A DNA stretch of 64,000 bases, from positions 23,935,692-23,999,691 of the forward strand of contig NC_081544.1 in assembly GCF_901000735.1 (NCBI RefSeq), written 5' to 3'. Of the stretch, positions 23,299 through 33,800 are shown in pieces. The DNA is from Corylus avellana (lineage: Eukaryota > Streptophyta > Magnoliopsida > Fagales > Betulaceae). The notes under the pieces are model-generated. The model was not told the origin of the DNA. It did not search any database and saw only the letters and a program-made list of their open reading frames with translations. The stretch's first letter is position 1. Each line of letters starts with the position of its first letter. The position numbers were made by a program, and so were the translations under genes.

Positions 23299-25896
23299 TT
23301 ATAAGTCATCATAATCATCCACTCCAACCACAGATGAGAGAGTTGACATCCATGCCTGCAAACCACTCTGAGCATCCTTCTTCATAGTTGCTTCCAGCTT
23401 GCCAACAGCTTGCTTTGGAACCCCACACTTCACCAGAACAACTCCAAGTAATTTGAATGTACAATTGTCAGGATGAATAGCAGCCTTTATCATTTCATTG
23501 AAGGTTTCCACTGCCTCCTTGAATCTGCCATCCATTGCATACAACCCAAGCACATTATTATAACTCAACAAATCGGTTAGAACTCCCAGTTCTCTCATCT
23601 GTTTTGCAATTTCAATGGCTTCCTCAAACCTCCCAATTCTCTTATACATGCACAACATCATTGAATAAGTAAATTCATTTGCATCCCTCTTTCTCTTCAA
23701 GCTGTTAAAAATCTCTTCTGCTTGTTTAACCATAGATCGCTCACTATAAAGATGAATCATACAATTCGAAGAATATATAGCCGGACCCTCCTCTAATGAT
23801 TGAAGCATTTTGTATGTTTCTTCTGCTTCTTTCAAGTAGCCAACTTTTGTATAAAGCTTGATGAGGGAGTTATATATAACCGTATTTCCAGGCAAACCTG
23901 CCCTTTCCATTGCATCAACATAACTGATAGCTTCTTTAGCACTTCCAGCATCGGCAAAAGCATTTATCAGTACCCCATAGACAATTACATCGGGCTGCAC
24001 ATTAAATCTGATCATCTCCTGATATAGTTCCTCTGCAATTTCCAATTGACCTAACTTTACAAAGCCTGATATCACAGAACAATATGGGATGCAATCACTT
24101 ACCAGTCCTGCCTTCTGCATCCTCCTCAGATAGGGTTTTGCTATGTGTGGCATGTCGCCGCTAGCCAAAATTTGTATTAAAGAATTATAGCTGCATTTGT
24201 CTGGAACTAAACCATAGCCACCCATACCATCAAACAATTCACATGCTCTATCATAGCACTTCCCTATCCCATAAGCTTTAATCATCACATTGAACAGAAG
24301 GACAGTCAGCTTCTTCTGTTCTTGGCAACAAATGAAAACTTTTTCAGCTTCCAAAATATGGCCACGCTCCCCATATGCATCAATATTAGCAGAATAGCAC
24401 TCAGAACTCATTCTCCCGGAAAGATGAAACCTCGTGAACCATAACCATGACTTCTCTAGCATTCCAGCTTCTATATACATTCTAGTCAGAGCTGATTGGG
24501 TGTACTCATCAATCTCAAGACCCCTTCCATCCATCTCTGATATCAGGTCTTCAGCTTGGTCAACCATATGCCTTATGGAGTATGCATACAAGAGGGTGCG
24601 GTAACTCACAAGGTCTGGCTCGAGGCAGGCCTCCTTCATCTTTGCAAAGTAGTTTGCTGCCATGTTTATATTATCATGCCTAGCACAGAGGAAAATGAGA
24701 ATATTATATGTTCTTGTGTCAGGTGGGCATCGGACCTCCTCCATTTTCTGAATCAGCGAGGCCACCTCATCTAGTTGGCCATGGTTGCCACAAATGTGAA
24801 TAATTGTATTGAAAGTCACTGTGTTTGGAGCTATACCTTCCTTGAGCATCTGTGCAAAAGTTTCAGATGCTTCTTTAAGTTGCCCAGCCTTCCCAAATGT
24901 GTCTATCAATGTATTATACGTATGTGAGCTCAAACTAGCACGAGGTTGCAAAGCACTACCCACTTCAGCAGTAGTTGTAGCACTAGCATTCTCATGCCTC
25001 AAAGATTCACTAAATGACCACTTCTTGAAAAAGTCCTCGGCTTTTCGAAACTCTCCTGCTTTCTTATACAACTGCATAACAGTCCCCATAGTAACCTCAT
25101 CGGGTTCCATCCCTTGGTTGCTCATTCTCTCAAGCCAAAGAAGTGCTTGTTCCTTGAGCCCGCCTTTGCTATAAACATCAATTAGAGTTCCGTAGGTAGA
25201 ATTTATTGGTGCAATTCCTTTAACATTCATCTCATCCCACAAACTCTCAACATGGCTCCACTTTCGTGCTTTCCCAAGAATCCGAAGCATAATGTTGTAG
25301 TGAATCACATTCAATTCATAACAACCCTTTCTCTTGAACCACTCAAAAATCTCCAAGGCCCTCACCCAACTCAGCTGCTCCTTTAAAATTATGCTCCTTT
25401 CCTTGTTACCAATCGTGTCTTCCCATGGCCTCAAAGCCTCATCCAAATCCTCAACCGTATCCAATGCTTTCAATATAGCCGGTATGCATCCACCGTAATT
25501 GACCCATTTCGTCAAACATCTAGAATGCACTTTCTCCAATAATCCATTTCCCCCCCCTGACCTGAGCTCAACCTCAAAATTCCTCCTTTTCACGATTCTA
25601 CCGCTATCCCAAGTGCTCCCTCTCTGTTTTCTATCTGGGTTTCTCACCACACTCAGTTTCTTCACTCCAGGTTCATGAACAACACCAGTTCTTCTATCAT
25701 GGGACTGTCTGTGAACTCCACCGACCCTTTTGAATTCTCCATTGGGGCATTCAACTACTATCTGTTCTCTGTGTTTCTTGTTATTGAGCTCAACTTGGTC
25801 CAGTGGAAAAACTGAGACTCCTGTACTGGGTGAGTTCCTTGAGGAACCCAATATGTGGAAGCAATTAGCATCTAAATGTTGGAACTTAACAAGCAT
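23299..25896 (-). CDS. Pentatricopeptide repeat (PPR) protein, At3g23020-like
   Basis: Single exon. The start at 25896 (MLVKFQHLD) gives 865 aa. An in-frame ATG 20 codons upstream adds a poly-Phe stretch and is less likely. From about residue 190 to the C-terminus runs a series of P-type PPR motifs (such as HTYNTLIDTFGKAGQLKEA, VIYNSLIKLYTKVGYLKEA), roughly seventeen by eye. The tail is acidic (VGVDDYDDL) and there is no E, DYW or SMR domain. PPR proteins bind organelle RNA and act in its processing or translation. The N-terminus is basic, consistent with import, but the target organelle is not certain. It faces the CIPK7-like gene tail to tail. Confidence 0.9.
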   Translation of the reverse strand: MLVKFQHLDANCFHILGSSRNSPSTGVSVFPLDQVELNNKKHREQIVVECPNGEFKRVGGVHRQSHDRRTGVVHEPGVKKLSVVRNPDRKQRGSTWDSGRIVKRRNFEVELRSGGGNGLLEKVHSRCLTKWVNYGGCIPAILKALDTVEDLDEALRPWEDTIGNKERSIILKEQLSWVRALEIFEWFKRKGCYELNVIHYNIMLRILGKARKWSHVESLWDEMNVKGIAPINSTYGTLIDVYSKGGLKEQALLWLERMSNQGMEPDEVTMGTVMQLYKKAGEFRKAEDFFKKWSFSESLRHENASATTTAEVGSALQPRASLSSHTYNTLIDTFGKAGQLKEASETFAQMLKEGIAPNTVTFNTIIHICGNHGQLDEVASLIQKMEEVRCPPDTRTYNILIFLCARHDNINMAANYFAKMKEACLEPDLVSYRTLLYAYSIRHMVDQAEDLISEMDGRGLEIDEYTQSALTRMYIEAGMLEKSWLWFTRFHLSGRMSSECYSANIDAYGERGHILEAEKVFICCQEQKKLTVLLFNVMIKAYGIGKCYDRACELFDGMGGYGLVPDKCSYNSLIQILASGDMPHIAKPYLRRMQKAGLVSDCIPYCSVISGFVKLGQLEIAEELYQEMIRFNVQPDVIVYGVLINAFADAGSAKEAISYVDAMERAGLPGNTVIYNSLIKLYTKVGYLKEAEETYKMLQSLEEGPAIYSSNCMIHLYSERSMVKQAEEIFNSLKRKRDANEFTYSMMLCMYKRIGRFEEAIEIAKQMRELGVLTDLLSYNNVLGLYAMDGRFKEAVETFNEMIKAAIHPDNCTFKLLGVVLVKCGVPKQAVGKLEATMKKDAQSGLQAWMSTLSSVVGVDDYDDL

Positions 25897-26059
25897 TTCC
25901 ACAAAAAGAATGCGCCAATTGTTTGAAAAAAAGAAAAAAAGGTTGAGAATTATCAAAACAACAACAGTTTGGGGAACTGCCGATGAGTTTCACCCTCTTG
26001 GAATGGTCTCGCGCTCGTTCAGGCAAGTGTCTCGAAGTATATTGGGCAAGTCCACTTAA

Positions 26060-28294
26060 ATTGTTGACGTTCGAGGAGTTAAAAACTTAAAAGGCGGTGT
26101 ATTTCGACGTGACACTAGGACTGGGTAGCGCCATTACACGAGGCGTTAGCGGATAATGTTTTTATTTTAGGTTCCGATTGTTTCGGTGTTTCCACCAAAA
26201 ATGTTTTGTTAAAAAATATTTTCAAGAATTTTAGCTGAAAATATTTTTTAAGGTTTGCATCGTATGTTTTAGATTTGACTTTTTTCAGTCGTAACAAACA
26301 CCGAAAAATAAGAAAAATGTTTTCCATAAAACATTTTACTCACCCCCCTACAAATAGATGAGAGAAACAAAAAGATAGAGAAAGGGAGAGGGTAAGCTTG
26401 AGATGAGGAGAAATATAAGAAAATGACCGAATCAAGAGCTCAACAGAAGTAAAAATCCCTTACACTTATATAGAGGTTCGCCCTCAAAAAGGGGTGGGCA
26501 CTCACAAAAGGAGAGGGTGAATGGAGGCTACCCTTCACAAAGAGGAGTGGCCACTGATAGAGAGGGGTGAACACCCTTGGTGAGGAGACGTTGCCTTACA
26601 AGAAAAGAGTCACCACTCTTCATCCGGTGACCGGTGATGGGTGGCCCCTTTCACCAATTAAGGGTGATTGACTATCTTTATGTGTATCTCTATTTTTTTA
26701 ATATAATAATAATAATAATAATAATTAATTATTATTATTATTATACTAGCTTATAACTTGTACAATGCGCGAAATTTTTTATTACAATTTAATTATAAAA
26801 TTTAAAAATATTATAATCGTACTTTTCATAAGTATTATGAAATTTATTGTTCATAATTGCAAGAGGAAAACTTGAATTTTGCTTAATCAGAATATTAATA
26901 TAAAATTTGAAAGAATCTCTAATATTGTTGGTGTAATACTTATTAGATTTCAACACAAATTATGAACATTCGAAAAGTACTTTGGTTGTAAAAAAAAGTA
27001 TACACAAGATTTTTTGTTATAGTTTAATTTCAAAATGTAAACTCTAACTTTTCATTATAGGTTGTTGAAAAAAAAAAAAAAAAACACAACAACAACAACT
27101 ATCACGCCTTTTTAAATAAAAAGGCATATTAAAGGTTATACACCAATATATTACTCAACATAATGACACACAATTATAAACAGAACATTACATAAATATA
27201 TAAGTCGCATAAAATTTTACTATCATAAGGCATTTAACTTTAATTAGTTTAATCCATATAAATTAAAACACGTTAAAATCTATGTTCCCGTATGTATAGT
27301 TTAAAATGAAAAATATAAAGAAAAAAAATAGCAAAAAGAAAACTTGGATTATGATTATCAAAGCATTAATAGAAAGTTAGTAAGAATCTTTTTTTTTTTC
27401 TTTTTTTTTCTAATCAAATAAGGGAAACGGGTTACAAAAAATCGTACAACAACAAAATGGTGGTCAACCCAACAACAAAGTCCAAATAAAAAATGCAATA
27501 CAAATACAGTAAAAATAACAGACAGTAGGCAATGATGAGCCTTAAAAAAGTACATAGCAAAATTATAAAACATCTTTCAATCAACAATGTATTCAAATAA
27601 TCATCCCACATTATATTAAATCTTAATTATCTCTTAGGTGTTTCAAAGTTTATTTTTTGTATAATAATCAAATAAAATTTTGCCTTCTTTTGCTTTCAAA
27701 AGCATAAAACGTACTTTAAAAAAAATCTGAAAATCTGGGTAAATCATACAAATAAACAAAAAATCTCATAGGCGAATAGGTTTCGGGCAAATATCAAATA
27801 AGAAGCATGTTATATCGAATAATTAACGATTTTATAAACTGATGGACACTAAGCAAAAATAAGCCCCAAGATGACCGTTGTGATTTTACACTTTGGTTTG
27901 GACATCGAATATATAATTGCTCGTAAGATGCTAATCGTGTATATATATATATATAAAGATTATTTTTGCTAATGAAATAAAAAATAAATACCTAATCATT
28001 ATGTTGAGTAAAAATCCGACAATCTATACAATTAATAATTAATATACAATATATATAAAAACCCAAAAATAATGCAATGAAATTTTTGATTAATAATCTT
28101 TATGCCTCTTAAAAAACCAGTTTTTTATTATTTTTTATTAAACGACTGAACCCATGCAACTTAAGTTTTTTTTAAACCGGTATTTTATTATTTTTGATTA
28201 ATAATGCAATGAAATTTTTTTCTATTTTGTTTCTACATCCTATCATTTAGTTCATCTAATTCAACTAGAACATATAATATTATGTTATATACAT
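26060..28294. other. Repeat-rich intergenic region
   Basis: No gene is seen. 26150-26340 looks like a decayed MITE (TTTCGGTG..CACCGAAA inverted ends). 26460-26660 is GA-rich with short repeated GGGTG/CACTC blocks. A (TAA)n/(ATT)n palindrome lies at 26704-26745. The rest is AT-rich, with T-tracts near 27389 and an (AT)n near 27942. Confidence 0.5.
26704..26745. repeat. (TAA)n/(TTA)n inverted microsatellite
   Basis: About seven TAA units run straight into about five ATT units, giving a perfect hairpin-forming tract. Confidence 0.85.
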
Positions 28295-29507
28295 AGGCTT
28301 AAGTGCGGTAGTCCAAAACTATTGCTCACTGCGGTAGCCCAAAACATGGTCATTTTGGGCATTAAAAGACCACGTTTTGGGCTACAAAAGTGAAATAAAA
28401 AGAAAAATAATAAAATAATAAAAGTAATAATATAAAATTCATTAAATATTAAAGTATTCAATAATTAAAAAATAAAATATTAAAAAACTAAAACTATTAA
28501 AAAAATAAAAGAAAAATAAAAAGAAAAGGGGTTACTCACACCCTTTGCCAAATAAAGTTAGCCATTTTTGGTCAAAGGGTGGCTCCATGGAAGACTGGGG
28601 TGGACAAACCAACCACCATGGCCAGGGGTGTCCGCCCACTCCCAAAAATAAAAGAGAAAAGAAAGAAAAAAAAAAAAAAAAGGCCATTGATGACCGCCTC
28701 TTGAGCTCGTCGGATCCTTGCCGGAAAACACAGAACCAATCCTCCAAAATCTCCTCCAGGTAAGTCTCTTCAAATTTCCTTCACAAAGCCACACTCCAAA
28801 AACCTAAAATCTTCAAAGCTCAAAAACCCCAATCTAAATTGCTAAAACCTTCCCATCCCATTGGTTTTGCAGTGACCCAAACCACACCCACTAAATCAAA
28901 CTCTTTACTAATATCACCCATCAAAAATTGTTGCTTTCTTTGATATAACTATGTGGGTCTATGCAAAACCTTCAATTTTTAACATTTCTTTGCTTTCTAT
29001 TCATTAACACCCAAAACCCATTTCTCAGTAGACCCAAGTTTATTGTGGTATCCGTGAGCTACAAGAGTGGATTGATACTATAGAAAATACCCAGAAAATC
29101 ACGGAAGCCATGAAGCTTGTCGCGGGTGCAAGGATCTGACGAGCTCAAGAGGCGGTCATCAATGGCCATTTTTTTTTCTTTTTTCTTTTGTCCTTTTGGG
29201 GGTGGTCCAACCACCCCCTTGGCCATGGGGTGGTTCGTCCACCCCCAATTCGTCCATGGAGCCACCCCTTTAATTTTTCTTTTTCTTTTTCTTTTATTTT
29301 TTTAATAGTTTTAGTTTTTTGATATTTTTATTTTTTAATTGTTGAATAGTTTAATATTTAATGAATTTTATATTATTACTTTTATTATTTTATTATTTTC
29401 TTTTTATTTCACTTTTGTAGCCCAAAATGTAGTCGTTTAATACCCAAAATGACCACGTTTTGGGCTACCACAGGGTGCGGTAGTTTTGGACTACCGCACC
29501 TAACCCT
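28295..29507. mobile_element. Mutator-like (Pack-MULE-type) element with long TIRs
   Basis: The outer ends are AGGCTTAAGTGCGGTAGTCC and, on the complement of the right end, AGGGTTAGGTGCGGTAGTCC. The inverted match continues for some 380-420 bp through ACCACGTTTTGGGCTAC, the A/T-rich arms and GGCCATTGATGACCGCCTC to about 28715 and 29127. The 400-bp centre is unrelated and contains a piece of a plant gene (see 29032-29136). Long TIRs with a captured gene fragment define Pack-MULEs. No transposase is present. I found no clean 9-bp target duplication. Confidence 0.75.
29032..29136 (+). pseudogene. Captured fragment of chloroplast ATP synthase gamma gene (atpC)
   Basis: One frame reads TQVYCGIRELQEWIDTIENT and then QKITEAMKLVAGARI before a stop. 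It closely matches the start of the mature ATP synthase gamma subunit (LRELR.RID..KNTQKITEAM.LVAAA), nearer to my memory of the ATPC2 form (CGLRELRERID). Only about 33 codons are present, and the match ends where the right TIR begins. Upstream DNA (28745-29030) may include a captured intron or transit-peptide region, but this is not clear. It is not a functional gene. Confidence 0.8.
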
Positions 29508-30826
29508 AATCCACATATTAAAGTAATTAAACATAATAATGCATAATAACTTCATTTGCATTATTTGTTTCCCTATTTGATTTTGACATTAATAATACTT
29601 AATTTATTAAATAATTTCTATATGAAAATTCTTCAAATATAATTAAACGCAATTAATTGCGCTAATTTAATGACCGATTTTTTAAGTAAAAACCGGTTCA
29701 CTCTTAAAAAATGAGTTTACAAATTATGTCTTAAAAAACACGTTTAACATTAAAATAAAAAAGGTTCATGCCACATGTCGCAACATTAAGGTACTTCTAT
29801 GAGTGATTTGGCTTTTATATATATATATATATGATTTGTAATTTAAAGCAACGACGTCAAGTGACATGTGAAAATATGAACGGGACTTGATGTCACATGC
29901 CTACACCCAAACAATAAGAGCACCTAGGAAACCTAGTAAATTAGCAAGTTTTGTGTTGTTTGTCAATGTGGGTGCGGCCTGCGTAGGGCTTAAAAGTTAA
30001 AATCAAACAGCTAAAATAGTTAACTTTCTTTATAACCCAACCAAATAACACAATACAATGAGATTAGGAAGAAGAATGATAGTAATAAAACTAGAAGAGG
30101 AAGTGGATTTTCTGTTAAATCATAATATTGGAGAAAGTCAAAATGACAAAAATAAAAAAGAAAGGACCCACAACCTGGCAATCAGTTTAGCTAAGTTTTT
30201 TTTTTAATATAAGGATATAACTATAGTTTTATGAAATTTATGGGAATATAACAGATATTTTACATCATGTGATGCATTAAATGAAAGGGCTTGGTAAATT
30301 GGTAAGGTACCTTACAACTTTTTGAAGTATTGGAAGACTTTGCAAATTGAGTTGAAGAGAGTAGGTATAGTTTCCCCTTATTTTTGTAAAAACCATATAT
30401 GTATAATTTTACCACAAATATGGATCAGTATCCACAATTAGAGCAAGTATAGGCTCAAATGGAGTATTACCAACATTTGATACCTCAAGAGGTCGCTCAG
30501 GAAACCGTACAAAGTCCTTTTCAACATCTCTTAATGGAGAAAAAATTGTACTATGAGAGAAAATAGGTGCCCAAGTCAAACAATTTTTGCCAGGTCAACA
30601 TTTTGGCTTTCATGTAAGGAATCTATCTACAAACTTCCTAAAAACAATAAAAGAATTTCATGAAGCAAACAATGATAGCTTAAGAAACATACCATTTCTG
30701 AACCAAAGATCAAGGCAAAGAATTTGATTATAAGTGGATTCCATACCCTTTTAAGTCATTAAAACATTCAATACTTCACATTTGGACATAAAACCCATAG
30801 GTACAACACAGTTGGGCAAGGCCTGC
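29508..30826. other. Intergenic, 3' of the AARE gene
   Basis: Mainly AT-rich. Near its right end lies the AARE 3' UTR. A short minus-strand open segment at 30369-30594 is described in the findings. No other feature is recognised. Confidence 0.5.
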
Positions 30827-33800
30827 TCATTTACAATACTTCCTGAACCAAACCCCAATATTAAGAAAGCTTTCAAAGTCAGATTGTGGCCTGCAATTCA
30901 AGGGGAAAAAAAAAACAGGAGAATTAATACATCAGACTGCAAGATATTGTGCAACATCCTTCGTGAGATTTCCTATATTGACTAGAATGTAAGAGTAATG
31001 TTTACCTTTCAATTCCATGAGCATCATTGGGAAACACAATGACTTTAACGACACCACCTTTCTCTTTAAGGGCCCGGGCATACTGCATATTTCAAACATG
31101 ACCCGGAATTAGCAAGAGTAACAGACCCAGAATTGCAGCTTAAGAGAGTGATTTTCGACCACTAGTGTGAAACTGAATTAAAATATCAACAGTCTAGTTC
31201 ATCGTTTAAAAGAGAAAAGGAATATCTTACTTGCAATCCATTAGAAACTGGAACACGGAGATCCTGAGCACCTAAAAGAAAAAGGATTGGTGTTTTGACC
31301 TGCAGATATCACCATCAAAATAAAGTAAATTGTACCACAATTATTTCAAGTAGCAACCTACTAAATATATAAAATTGAGGAAAGTATAGCTATTCCCTAA
31401 AAGGAGACTAGGTGCAAGTTTTACAGTTCCTGACTGAAAAATGTAAACTTGATACTACAAGAAGTTCAACAACATACACTACGGCATGTATGCTACTAGA
31501 ACCCTTCTCACATTGAGTAAACTGTACAATATCAAGGAGCTTCAGATTTCTCGGAATATATTTGTTTAATAACATTATTTAGTTTCAAATAATGACCACA
31601 AAAGCAAAGCTTGCAGGAATTTTTTTTTTCACAATTATTTCATTGTGGGTGGACACAAGCCTTATTGTATTGAGTTTTATTTGGCATTAATCCTTGAGAA
31701 GGATTTCTTTTCCATTCTAATTGCTTTTATCAAAAGACCTAAATATGCTTTTGAGTACAGTAGCAAAAATCAAGCCTCCATTAAGCATACCTTTGAGAGG
31801 TGTGAAATAGGAGACTTGCTGTGAAAGAGAGTCAGTTGTTCAGCTGGAGGGGCTTCAGTAAAGCTATATTTCCCCTTGATTCCAAAGGCCTCCACATAGC
31901 ACCAATCAGGAATATCTGTTGTACCAACCATCAATGCAATGTTACAGACAGGATTCCTCACAGCTGCAGCAACAAACTTATCTGGCGCCTGCAGCATTAG
32001 AAAACAAATATGATACAAGTAAGTGAGTCCTTGTTCACTTGAGCACTGGTCCATACATCAACAAGCAGCCCACTTATTAAGTTTGACTTGCATAAATCTC
32101 TCAACTGTCTAATCCCATGATGGAAGAGATCTCCTTGTGGGAAACCGCCAACTGGTGGTAGATAACTTTAACGATCAAATGCAAGATTCAGAATGAATAA
32201 CAATTGAAAGGCATAAGAGATAAAACAAAATTATAACAGAGAATATATGCAACAAAAACTACAATTTGTGGAATTACTGCACCTGGCCAATCAAGTGGGT
32301 TGTCAGAAAGCCACCATGGGAACCACCAAGTACAGTTATTTTTGATGGACTGGCCAGTCCCTTGTCAATTACATGATCTATTGCTGTGAGTACATCATTG
32401 ACATCCTGTGCATAACATAACTTATAGATTAGGGGGTTTATATGGGATCCCCAAACTAGTTTTTTCGAACAAGCATAGAAAGAATTCAATTACTCTCTAA
32501 GGGGGGAAAAAAACTACCTTAGCAGGTGTGACAAAACTAAATAGATAATAAGTACCTGAGACCCAACTTTCCCTGGAAGAGATTGCAATGCTTCTTCACC
32601 AAATCCCAATGAACCTCTGAGATAAATTACCATGTTAGAGAATAGAGAAAATAAAATCAACACCCGACATTTGATGATATAATCTGATATTTAAAATAGT
32701 CTGTTCAATCATGTGATGATTAAAATCCTAAAGGACCCAAACAAATATGAATTGTCTGTAATATCAGAATGTAGCACACAAAAAGAAATTCGCAAAGCAC
32801 TTCCAATTACACCATGTATAAGGGAAAGCAAATAACACTAGACAGATAATTTTCATATGGTAAAAAAAAAAAAAAAAAAAACCCTAATCCATATAACACA
32901 AGCTGGGCATCTTAAATCAAGATCTTGGGCATAAGACAAAAGCCTAAGGAGGCCAAGGAAACTATTTGGATTTCAGCAAATTACAAAGAAAACATAGTAA
33001 ACCACCCACAAATTTTATTCAGTTTTACAAACTTTTAGTCCTTTAATCTCAAGTTTAATGATCAAAGACCTTTTATTCTTCCTTTTGAGCTTGTAGAAAT
33101 CTGTGTGAATGTAATATCTAGGAAAAATAAAAGCTAAAGGAAAATAGAATTTGGATATAATCATGGACAGGGAAAAGATATAACCCTTGTCGGCCCAAAG
33201 AAAATGAATATTTCCTAGAAAATGGCAAGCGGTAACTTAAAATTTGGAGGTAAAAATTGTGGATTTTTGGCCCCAAAATGGTGCTCACTGAGCGTCGCTT
33301 GGCCGCCATGACATGCACACCGAAAAGAGCTTTCTGAATTGGCGTCATATGCAAAATTCTGACATTTGTAGCAAAAGTTATGACCAAATTATTGTCACGT
33401 GTGCAAACTGCAGCATTTCGTTCGAACAAGATGGATTTTGTTTGAACAAAAAATAGTTTTCCAGGTGTTAGAGTGCCGAAATTTCATTTCTTAATGACAA
33501 CGTGTCAATGAAAATTCGGCGCCGAATTTCTTGGTGATTAAGAAAAGTTGTCCAACAATTGAGCCTTATAGTTGTATCTTTTGAGGAGATGTGGTTTTGG
33601 GGAGAAATGGTGCGATTGGATTGCTCATTGTATTTCTATGGTGTGTTTCTCCGTGTTGATTAATGGAACTCCCTCTAGCTTCTTTAGTAGTTCTCGTAGC
33701 TTGAGGCAGGGGACCCTTTATCCCCTATGCTTTTCATCGTTGAGTAGAATGTTGCCTGCCATTGTGGATAGGGGTTTGTTATCATGTTTTTCGGTGGGGG

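Noticed and set aside
28532..28794. Overlapping open frames in both strands at 28.5-28.8 kb and their mirror near 29.1-29.3 kb
   Set aside because: They fall in the inverted arms of the MULE-like element and mirror each other. They are not genes.
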